Shown here: in pieces, positions 32,736 through 41,720 of the stretch | How positions within the stretch are numbered: the first letter of the stretch is position 1 | Layout of the letters: every line of letters starts with the position of its first letter | Assembly: GCA_015146655.1 (NCBI GenBank) | Contig: VKHL01000027.1 | Coordinates: 124,001 to 188,000, forward strand | DNA from: Ochromonas danica | Lineage: Eukaryota; Sar; Chrysophyceae; Chromulinales; Chromulinaceae | Direction of reading: 5' to 3' | DNA length: 64,000 bases | Notes under the pieces: generated by a model | Databases searched by the model: none | What the model saw: only the letters and a program-made list of their open reading frames with translations | Told to the model about the DNA's origin: nothing | Translations under genes and position numbers: made by a program

Positions 32736-32977
32736 AGTTCTCACGCAGGACAAAAGGAGCGACTGGGACAAAAGGAGCGACCGCGTCCCGCGCAATGGTT
32801 TCGCACTCAGTTTGCAAGATAAAATAATAATATCTGCAACTGAGAGTGAAACTATTGCGCGGGGCTCTCCGGTCCTCAGATATTATTATTTTATCTTGCA
32901 AACTGAGTGCCAAACCATTGCGCGGGACGCGGTCGCTCCTTTTGTCCCAGTCGCTCCTTTTGTCCTGCGTGAGAGTT
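32736..32977. mobile_element. palindromic MITE with 4-bp target-site duplication
   Basis: The element proper is 32740-32973 (234 bp): two 97 bp arms (32740-32836 and 32877-32973) that are nearly perfect reverse complements around a 40 bp centre. Termini are CTCACGCAGGAC. Each arm holds a direct repeat GGACAAAAGGAGCGAC. It is flanked by AGTT (32736-32739) and AGTT (32974-32977). The paralogous segment at about 40217-40250 lacks it and retains a single junction (TTTTTCAGTGTTTTCAAAG), so insertion is demonstrated. No coding capacity; the 4 bp duplication does not point to a superfamily I can name with confidence. Confidence 0.9.
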
Positions 32978-33250
32978 TTCAAAGAGCAATTTCTTTGTTT
33001 TCCTGCATTCTCATACGAAAAGACCATTATCATTGAATTTCTCTCGATGAGACGAATCGAATGATATATAATATGACCAGGTAATGTTGAACAGTGAATG
33101 AACAAGGGCTGAAAATGTCGAATTTGTTGACAATTTCATAGCTCTGAATCTCTCATAGGTTTCCCTATCTTCTCGTTCATATGAACCCAGGCAACCAGCA
33201 CAGAAGGACACTGGTAATAAGACTAGATCCATATCTTATCGAACGCAACT

Positions 33251-33379
33251 ATGAAATTGATATCTTCTTTGTTGGTGTTTTTAGTTGTTCTTAGATTTAC
33301 TGAAATGGCCACGTCGCAAATGGAAGGGAGTTTGGGGAACGAGCTATCCCTTTTCGTGCTGAGGTTTGTTTTTCATTAG
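33251..33379 (+). other. short ORF with signal-peptide-like N terminus, possible truncated first exon
   Basis: 42 codons, MKLISSLLVFLVVLRFTEMA..., with a clear hydrophobic core, and a possible donor (GAGGTTTGTT at about 33361). It lies just before the second duplicate copy, where any downstream exon would have been displaced. May be a relic of a secreted-protein gene or chance. Confidence 0.25.
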
Positions 33380-33644
33380 GTAAGAAGTTGGGAACCAGCG
33401 TTTCAGCACCGCCTTGACTCGTTTAGGCCTCTAAGCTTTGTTTCTTCCCAGTCCGTTCTTGTCCGCGATCGTCTTGCCGTTCCCTCTTCAGTTGTTGGGT
33501 ATCAAGACCCCTCCTTGTTCATCATGACTGCTCCTTGGTGAGGGTGAACCTTTTGGGCTTTGGGGCTTTCCTGCTGTCATTGGAGGGCTCGATGTTGATC
33601 ACTTCCAATACGTCATAGTCCTCCTCGGCGGCTTCCCCGTTGTT

Positions 33645-34319
33645 TATCCAGGCATGAGTGGGAAGAACAATGGATCCAAGCAGCAGCTATCCACCAACTT
33701 CTTTCTGTCAGCCCCCTTCCTTGAGAATCAACGGCGTGGTATTCGTTTAAGATGTTCTTTTTGTTCCAAGGCATTGCCATTAGAAGAGCATTCATTTAAT
33801 AGAGAATACATGCAATCGGTCTCCCATCTCAAGGGCATCATCTCCTTTTGCAATAATTGTAAGAATGCTTTACCACGATGCTACATTTGTCAACAGCATT
33901 TGGTAAGACCTCTTCTTTGTGTTTGTCAATACATCTTCATTGCTTATTGCCTACTCATTATATCTTCTTAGGAACAACTAAGTCCATACGTACATATCCG
34001 TCTACTCTCAAAGCAGAACTACGACAACTCCCGTGTCAAGCAGGATTCAAACCCTGGGGAGACATCATCGATATCCTCTGCTGCCAAAGAGCACCCGTTA
34101 GCTCAACCTGCCTTAGCCTATGGTCACTGGGTACTCTTCTGCCAACATTGTCGTCATGGCGGTCATGCACAATGCCTCATGTCTTGGTTTGGCGGATCTG
34201 CTGGCCTGCGCTCCACTTTTCTCTCACCTTCTGATGAAGGAGGAGAAGCTTTTGGTGGACCGGCTCGTGAAGTTTGTGGTGTGAATGGATGCAATTGTCA
34301 ATGCAAACTGTATGCATAA
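33645..34319 (+). pseudogene. duplicated 3' fragment of MIOS
   Basis: Carries the last part of MIOS exon 3, the 69 bp intron and exon 4, including the complete zinc module, with no difference noticed from 29544-30218. It has no WD40 part and no promoter of MIOS; the 5' edge joins unrelated sequence at 33645. If transcribed, it could give only a zinc-module peptide (MSGKNNGSK...). Confidence 0.85.
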
Positions 34320-34717
34320 GTTCTTCTGTTTGGTGGGACGACCCATACAAAGGGTGTGAGGTGTTTTAGTGGTTGTTGCTTCAAGGCATTTGCCATGGCA
34401 CCTTTAGGAGAGGTGCTTTTCAGTCGTTATAGAATCACCAAACCATTCAAGTGACAACTGAGGAAGGCTAAAATTTCAATATTACCCTGGCTAATACTAC
34501 TTTACGAATTTAATATAAGCAACAAATTGCTTTCAGACAGGCTATGTGACTAAGAAATTCATACACTAAAGCATTATGAGTGTATGAGATTGAACATTCT
34601 GTTTGTGATATGATCAAAAAGGTCATAAGCAAACGTACACAATTAATAGTGTTCGGGAAGATACGAAGGGATCAACAGACGCAAAGCCCTATTGGGAAGG
34701 CGAATAGGAAAGGGCAA

Positions 34718-36628
34718 CTACGGCAAAGCTGGTGCAGAGGGAACCTTATTGTGATCCTCATGAGGAAAAGGAACGGCACCAATAACTTCCACCTTCGATG
34801 GATCGGATACAGCCACATCTGGAACAGTGTGGATAACAGAGACAACGCTCACCACTGCAGCTGATTCCAAATCTCTCGCCATGTTCTGGTCAATGTTGCC
34901 GTTATTGTTATTGTTGCTATTGTTGCTACCTGCTGCAGCCTGAGAAGAAACATCTTGCTGCTGGTCCACCACAACAACCGAACGTGATGAGCTTCCATTT
35001 CCATATTTGCACCATAACCACCAACACAGCACACACAACACTGAAACACCAACGATGGGAACAAGCACCACCAGCACATAGAACACGACATCCACAGACC
35101 CTCCATCTCCATCATCATCATTTCCATCTACTGGAGTGCTTACCACTACTGTGCTGCATTGCAACTCCGTCACCTTCACACTGAAGCTAGAATCTCCCAT
35201 GTCATTCGCCACGCTGATCAATGTGTACTGAAGGTCCCGAAGACCGCTGGAACTCTCCAACCAACTGATGTCATAGTTCAACGCGTCCAAGGCATCATCT
35301 AGCGTTGCTCCATAGGAAAACAAGTCAGACACTTTCATGCTCACTTGCAATGTTACCGCGATGCTGCCATCTGCCAAAGGTACTGCATCCGTTCTGGCAC
35401 TGGTAGAGTCAAAAGTCGAAATCGAAATGAAAGTAACCTCATTTGACGGTATGCCCAATACGTCTGCCAAGGATTGTACCCAGATTGATCCGGTTTGACT
35501 GGTGGATGAAGCCTGCCCCCCATAGGCGCTGTAGTAGGTGGTGAAGGTCAACTTCGTGTTTGGATTCACGGTAGGGGTGGGTGTGGGGGAAAGAGTGGGA
35601 CTTCTTGTACCATTGATAAGCTGCATTACTACTTCGCCACTGCAGCTCTCCTCGGAATGACAACCTTCCCAGATACTGTATGTTTGACAAGAAATATAAG
35701 AGGGAACTGTGTAGCTCAGCTCAGCACAGGAACCACATGTTGCAGTAGATGAAGCTACTTCTTTGCCAGAACTGTCTACCAGCGTCAATATCTGGTTGCC
35801 AGAGCACTCAGGATCTAGTCCGCCATAAGCGTAATCCGAGCAGCTGCCCATTGAAACAGTGTTACCGGGACACATGGAAATGTAACATTGAGATGTGGTA
35901 TTATAATTAGTGGCCGAGGTAGTATTGCGGGCTGCATAATACGGGCAGTAATAGTAATTGTTTGAATAGTAAACTGCCCAAGAGCGAGACACAGTGGTCG
36001 TCGGCGCAAGCGTCGGCTTCAAGCTGGGGCTTGCAGTTCCACTTATTAATAGAATCCCCACTTGACCACTGCAACTATCAGAAGAATAACAGCCTTCCCA
36101 AATCGTAAGCCTTTGGCATAAAGTGGAGGAGTAATTGGCATAGTAAGTGATGTGACTGCAGGTGCCACAACTGGCACCGCTTGTCGCTAACACGTTACCA
36201 TTGTAATCCAACAATCTTAACGCTTGATTGCCGCTACAAGTCGCATTCGCGCCACCGTTAGAGTCGCTTGAGCAGCTCCCAAGCGTTATTGTATAACTTC
36301 CGCACACGCTAATATAGCATTGAGAAGTGGTATCATAGTTAGTAGCCGAGTTAGTATTGCTGGCAGTATAAGGAGGGCAGTAAGAGTGTTCACGATCATA
36401 ATAATAGGCATAAGAGCGACTAACTGCGGAAGATGACGTGGGGCTGAGAGAGGGATAAGAACTTGTCGCTTTTGTCGTCACGACGGCATCCACGCCAGTT
36501 TTAGCATCCACACCCTTGGCATCCACACCCTTGGCATCCAAGAAAAATTCGGCGCTCTGTGCAATCGATAGATTTCCCCACAAGGAGACAAGATGGAAAA
36601 AAGAGAGGAACGACAACCACGACTTCAT
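34718..36628 (-). CDS. Cys-rich repeat type I membrane protein, copy B2
   Basis: Single exon, 636 aa. Identical in translation to copy B1 from about residue 105 to the end (second module, SEA-like domain, TM, VPSAPALP tail). The N-terminal ~100 residues differ: an extra DAKGV unit from an 18 bp tandem duplication, and several replacements around SRSYAYYYDREHSYCPPYTA. The frame is fully open, so both copies can encode proteins. The promoter side differs from B1 (36665-36839 against 32555 on), so expression could differ too. Function unknown. Confidence 0.85.
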   Translation of the reverse strand: MKSWLSFLSFFHLVSLWGNLSIAQSAEFFLDAKGVDAKGVDAKTGVDAVVTTKATSSYPSLSPTSSSAVSRSYAYYYDREHSYCPPYTASNTNSATNYDTTSQCYISVCGSYTITLGSCSSDSNGGANATCSGNQALRLLDYNGNVLATSGASCGTCSHITYYANYSSTLCQRLTIWEGCYSSDSCSGQVGILLISGTASPSLKPTLAPTTTVSRSWAVYYSNNYYYCPYYAARNTTSATNYNTTSQCYISMCPGNTVSMGSCSDYAYGGLDPECSGNQILTLVDSSGKEVASSTATCGSCAELSYTVPSYISCQTYSIWEGCHSEESCSGEVVMQLINGTRSPTLSPTPTPTVNPNTKLTFTTYYSAYGGQASSTSQTGSIWVQSLADVLGIPSNEVTFISISTFDSTSARTDAVPLADGSIAVTLQVSMKVSDLFSYGATLDDALDALNYDISWLESSSGLRDLQYTLISVANDMGDSSFSVKVTELQCSTVVVSTPVDGNDDDGDGGSVDVVFYVLVVLVPIVGVSVLCVLCWWLWCKYGNGSSSRSVVVVDQQQDVSSQAAAGSNNSNNNNNGNIDQNMARDLESAAVVSVVSVIHTVPDVAVSDPSKVEVIGAVPFPHEDHNKVPSAPALP

Positions 36629-36839
36629 GAAATTTTCAAGTAGACAGAGGAGATTTTGGATCTTGTGAGCGGGGGGAGAGAGAGACGAAAATACATTTTA
36701 CGGCCTTAATTTTACGGCCCGGAAAATAATGGGAACCACCGCCGCAAAACAGTAAAAATCCGAAATAGAGGCAAAATAGGTTTTCGGGGTGGAGGGTGTG
36801 GGGGTTGTTCAACCTCATTGACAAGACACCTCAATAATC

Positions 36840-38062
36840 ATGAGATCTGCCTGGAAATGTGTACGAATATGGGAGTCTCAGTTATATCAAACTGCCTCTA
36901 TAGATTCAACTAGGTGCCATTCGACCACTCACTATCCAAAGTATTTATTCACTGTTTCCAAGAAAGTACAGAACGTGAACAAGCCACAACAAAGAACATT
37001 CTCTGGTCTATCGAATTCGAACAAATCCTCTGATGAAAATCCTGCCAACAAACCCACTAATTCATTTCCTCCTTCATCAACTTCTTCGTCTTCTTCTTCT
37101 ACTCCACCAACCGGAAACAGTCTTCGCAGCACAGCCAATGCCACAGCACAACGAATTGGAGACACTCTCCATTTTGCGGAACAGCAATACGAGCAATTTG
37201 AAGCTGCTCTTATGAAAAGAATTAACGAGTCGAATAGGAAACGCTTCCGTACCTATTTTTTATCTATTGTGGGTGGGCTGGTTTTCACTTTTCTGTTCTT
37301 TGGAGAGTCCATTCGCAAAGCCCTCACTGATAAAACTGCGGGTCTAGCCAAGGTCTGCCAATTGTATCTTTAAATTATTTAGTTTGTTTGGCTTGCTCAT
37401 AGTTGTTGTTCCCCCAGGAAACTTTGGAGAATGAGTCTCTGAAGATCCAGACACAAGAGTTGGCCGCAGCCGTCGTACAGACAATTCTCAACGATAAAGA
37501 GATTACCGCGCATGCTGCAACTTTCCTCAAGGAAGCTTCAACCACTGCAGAGACTCAACAAGCGTTGCTGGAGCTAACCATGCATGTTCTTCAGCACCCC
37601 CAGTCTTTGAACGAAGCGACGATCTTGGCCAAGAAGCTCTTGAACAATATGGCGCAGGATGAGGTATGGCGTTGAGCATTCATGGCAGAACATTCTTTAT
37701 CGAATTAATGCCTGATGTAGGAGGTAATAGCCAAGCTAGGAGAGCTCTGCTCCAAGGTGGTCGCTGTGCCAATATTTAAAGACGCCTTGGTCAAGATGAT
37801 CCAAGAAGTTGCACGGGACGAGGAAGTACTGCAAGCTGTTGCCCAACTCTTTGCCGCCGTCTTTGCGCAACCTGTTGTAGCGAATCAAACCTACGAAGTT
37901 CTTCAAAAAGCATCGAATGAAGTTCTTGAAGATGAGGAAGTTCAACGGCAGTCGCGGACCTTCGTGGCTACAGTGATGGGTGATGATTTGCTGCAGCGGG
38001 AAGGAGGTACTGCGCTTTGGAAATCAGTTCTCTATGCTCTCCAACCAGGCATGATCAGGTAG
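36840..38062 (+). CDS. organelle-type membrane protein of unknown function
   Basis: Exons 36840-37352, 37418-37663 and 37721-38062; 366 aa. The N terminus is rich in Arg, Ser and Thr with almost no acidic residues (MRSAWKCVRIWESQLYQTAS), like a mitochondrial presequence. A Ser/Pro linker follows, then a TM segment (YFLSIVGGLVFTFLFFG, about residues 139-155) and a long helical C-terminal region of repeating amphipathic segments (LAAAVVQTILNDKEITAHAA; VAQLFAAVFAQPVV). Similar helical proteins are known to me only as hypothetical algal or plant proteins. The end at GMIR-stop coincides with an AG|GTAGGT donor-like site, so a further exon is possible. Confidence 0.7.
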
Positions 38063-38482
38063 GTAACATGCTTTGCTTGTTTCCATTGATGTTGTATTGA
38101 CGTTATTTTATTTGGTCTCTTTGACTTAGAGTGACTGGAGTATGTCTTGTAGGTTTATCTATAGCGGCTATCCGTGTTTTCCTGAGTCCCTTCTAGTTTA
38201 GATGACGTTAACTTCTTTAAAGTGTTTGTTGTGCAATGCTCTGTCAGCGTCAGCAGCGCTACTGTAACCACACGGAAGACAGAAGATGGAATCTGGAAAA
38301 GCCCACCAGAAAATGCAATCTAGTGAACAAACGCGTTTATTCGGAGGTGCGGAGTGTTCTTGCTGCAAGAGCGAAGAATGAGAAGAAATAGCGAAATCGT
38401 CATCATTTCGCAGTCCGATTAGGGTCTTCCATCTTCTGTCCCACTCTCTAGTTCCTTCCTAAACACCATTTTGCACGAGAAA
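38063..38482. other. intergenic, no feature seen
   Basis: Region upstream of PGRL1; no ORF was supported. Confidence 0.5.
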
Positions 38483-40047
38483 ATGCAAGGATCAGTGCTT
38501 TTGGTTTTAACCCTCGCATGGCTTGCCTATATGGGCGAGGCCTGGGTGGCATCTTCTGCTTCAAGGTCCCTCACTGGTAAGAACTTGTTGTCTTTTCTAA
38601 TTTGTAAAGAATGAAAATAGAGAGGATTTTTTTGTCTATATGAAAGATGAAAGATGTTGAAATTATTATGTTGTTTGCCTAGTGCTTCTCTCTGAGTGAT
38701 TGGTCACCTTGTCGTTTGACTCTGTGAGATTGCAATAAGAGTGGGCAGGACACATGATGGGCTCTTAACCTTGCACTGACTTAACCTTGCTGTTTGCGTG
38801 TGTTATATATAGGCAAGTTGTTGAGGTCTCGTACAATCTCTTCTCTGCGAGCAGCTGCCGATGAGAAAGTGGCCACGCCAACCACAGCGGGCAAGACAGA
38901 AGGGCGTCAGCGACAGACCAGTGTAAACATTGTGAACAATCAAGGAGAGGAAGAGTTTTGCTTGCTGGACAAAGAGAGTGGAGAGATCATCTATCTCACC
39001 AAGGTAGTATTATCTTCCTACCCGTACATATCTATGGAGGCTAATGAGGCTAATGGTTGAGTACAGGAGGAGAAGGAGCGCGTCTTCCTGGATGCTGTTC
39101 AGTCTTACTATTTTTCTGGTAAGAACTCAAACCATTTCACCTAGAAACTATTCTTACTCATCGGTTGTATGGGGTTGCAGGAAGGAATGTCTTAACAGAC
39201 AAGCAGTTTGATCGTCTGCGCGAGGACCTTTCTTGGGAAGGATCTGTCTTGGTGACTTTGAATCGTAATGAAACCCACTTCCTCAATGCCATGCAGGTTG
39301 AACTTTTGCAGTTTTGCACCTTGGCCGCCTTATTTGATGTCTAATCAATTGTGTTTAGGCCTATGCAAAGGGCAAACCTGTCATGTCTGATGTTGAGTTC
39401 GATGAGCTCAAAGAATCTCTCAAGGAATCTGTAAGTTCTCTTGGTAATAGCAGCTCGCGATACATATGTCATTTGCTCAATTTTGAATATGACACAGGGC
39501 TCCAAGATTGCGGTGACGAAGGAGCCCAAGTGCTATGTCGATACCGGGGTTTGCAAGGTGAATTGGTCGAAGGATGGTCTTCGCACTTCTTCTTTGTACT
39601 TTCCCGCCGGATTAATTGCCTCCACGGTCTTCCTCGGTTTGGTAATGCTTTATGATTAGAATATGGCTATTTGACGTGGATTCTCACTGTTGTGTCGTCT
39701 TGATGTCATGATAGTTTTACGAGGTGCCACTTATTCGCGAATATCTTAACCCCCTTTTGCTTTTGTTGGTGGGAGCTATCCCCATCTCGAACATTTCTAA
39801 GCGCGTTACAGAAGAGTTGTTTTTCAAGGACCCGTTAGTGGCTTATGGCCCTTGCCCTTCTTGCGGTGTGGAGAATCGTGTCTTCTTTGGTGATGTGCTC
39901 GGGGTGGAAGGTGATCATGATGAGTCTTCCATAAAATGCACTAACTGCAAGACCAGCATGACCATCAAGAGGTCCACCTTGAGAGTCTCCACTTTAATGC
40001 CCAAAGGCAAAGCACCCCCTCCTCGTGCTGCTGTCGCTGATGAGTAA
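38483..40047 (+). CDS. PGRL1: PGRL1-like plastid protein (cyclic electron flow)
   Basis: Seven exons: 38483-38576, 38813-39003, 39067-39118, 39181-39296, 39359-39430, 39498-39641 and 39715-40047; 333 aa. Phases agree at all six introns. Exon 1 is a signal peptide (SVLLVLTLAWLAYMGEAW) followed by Ala/Ser/Arg-rich sequence, as expected for a bipartite presequence of a complex plastid. The mature part follows PGRL1 order: ERVFLDAVQSYYFSG, LTDKQFDRLREDLSWEGS, FLNAMQAYAKGKPVMSDVEF, a TM (LYFPAGLIASTVFLGL), a second TM (LLLLLVGAIPIS), then GPCPSCGVENRVFFG and CTNCKTSM with the conserved Cys pairs. Known role in plants: partner of PGR5 in antimycin-sensitive cyclic electron transport around PSI. Confidence 0.88.
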
Positions 40048-41071
40048 TAAGTTTTCTAAAGGATGTGCTCTTTCCTTTTTAGGGATAGGCAGACTCTAAT
40101 GAACAGCATATCTACAGTATCATGTAACATGTTTTAATTGAATGTCACATTCTCAAAGTCTATTGGTACAAACAAACGTACCGAAAATACAAACACAAAC
40201 TGAAAACCAACGGGTTTGAACATTCTTTTTCAGTGTTTTCAAAGAGTAATTTCTAGACGAATCAAATGATATATACTGCAGACTAATATGACCAGAATGT
40301 CGATCCAAGGGCTCCATGATAAAATTCAACCAAAAGAATAGAGATCAATTCAGAAATTTCTTTCGTTACAACTAAGATAAAGCAAATTTTAAAGAATTGT
40401 TTAAAAATTCCCACAATTGTTTAAAAAGTAACAGTCAAAGATCAACAACACAGAGTTGACTTCAACCATAGATAATAGATGTAATAGGATGTATTTTGGT
40501 GAGTGCTCGGAGCCAGAGAGTGTTGGTGTTTCCACTTGTATGATTTATAACTCGGAAGATTCGACTTTACTAGAGTGTTTGCGGAAGGGAATCTTGCGAA
40601 TCTTTCTTGTCTTTTTGACAGCACATAATTTTAATCATTTAATCAAATCTTTCTTTGATTCTTCACCTTTCTTTGATTCTTCTTTAATTCTTTCTTTGAT
40701 TCCAAGTCGACAGAAGCGATCTTATCACAAGCTACACGAAAAAGGAAAGGCAGAAGAGGAAGACTTAGAATTGATCGAAAATGTCCCTGCAAGCTGCTTT
40801 TCAAGACAATGTCCCTGTAAGGCAACCTATGAAGGGATTGTAAAGAGTGAATGGAAGGGGCGGGCAGAGGAAACAGAGTCTAGCTGGTGAGGATTGGAGA
40901 CAGCAGCGAGTTAGTTTAAAACACTGCTACTCTAACAACAACAGCCAGGTCTATTTGCTGTAATCTTAACAATTCTACTCATTTCACAGCAGGAAATAGC
41001 ATTTGACATGCCCAAACCTCATTCCAACGATCAAGTGTCTCTTTTCCAACGATCTAGTGAGGAGGGAATTC
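40048..41071. other. gene-poor stretch with MITE empty site
   Basis: About 40190-40300 is paralogous to the flanks of the MITE at 32740-32973 but lacks the element. A 144-codon frame (40456-40890) contains a degenerate TTTCTTTGATTC repeat and no domain; I do not regard it as a gene. Confidence 0.55.
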
Positions 41072-41338
41072 TTAACTCTTTGAAGAGTATCTCACAGTTG
41101 ACAGTAGAAAACCGAACTTACCCTTGTACTCGTCATCATAGAAAGACTCAAAGGAGATAGTTGCTCGCGGGATTGGGGTTGGGATGATGAGCTTTGGGGT
41201 ATCATTATGAAGTACTATCAGCATCACCATCAGCAGTATGGTTTCCAAGCGACCTTCATCTTCATTTCCGTCTTCTACTTCTTCCACAAGATTATTAGTG
41301 ATGAGTAGAACTAGAAAATTGTTCAGTAGCTTGTCCAA
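41072..41338 (-). other. possible isolated exon
   Basis: An 88-codon frame (MDKLLNNFLVLLIT...) with a protein-like composition (TISFESFYDDEYKG) and a consensus donor (GGTAAGTTCG at about 41118-41127). No partner exon was found. May be a relic of a truncated gene. Confidence 0.2.
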
Positions 41339-41720
41339 AAATCGATTATCACAGTCCTTTCCAGGGAATCACTGAAGAATCAAATATTCCCTTCAATTTC
41401 TTCTAATAGTTCCAATCGAAGCGGATCCATTCACTCTGATGCTATCAACAAACTCATGAATAGTCAAAAACTAGAAAGAAATCGTTGTCAAAACCTTCCT
41501 CTCGTGGATTAGAGACGATTCTTGTGGATTTTGTCCATTGCTCGGCCTCAGCGTGAATCGATTTATGCAAATCACGATTGTTAAGGAAATCCGATTATTT
41601 GCATAATTCGATTTGCATGCCACGTAGTTCAGCATTCCCTGCCTCTCTCACCGATAATTAAGAGAAGAGAAAAGAAGAGAAGAGAAGAAGAAGATCACGA
41701 GGCGAGAGAAAACATTTTTT

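Larger units (their letters stand above)
32555..33644. other. spacer between the direct duplicates
   Basis: Holds the MITE at 32740-32973 and a short signal-peptide-like ORF at 33251-33379. Sequence at 32695-32739 plus 32974-33090 is paralogous to 40190-40300. Confidence 0.6.
33645..36664. repeat. direct segmental duplication, copy 2
   Basis: Partner of 29544-32554, same orientation. The join is sharp at TATCCAGGCATGAG on the left; homology fades past GATTTTGGATCTT on the right, although a diverged upstream stretch (GAGAGAGACGAAA) continues. Confidence 0.95.

Noticed and set aside
32526-33105. Overlapping frames on both strands around the MITE
   Set aside because: Their identical stretches (DKRSDWDKRSDRVPRNG) come from the two arms of one palindrome.
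40456-40890. 144-codon frame
   Set aside because: Contains a degenerate TTTCTTTGATTC repeat, no domain, no signal and no paralog in the window.
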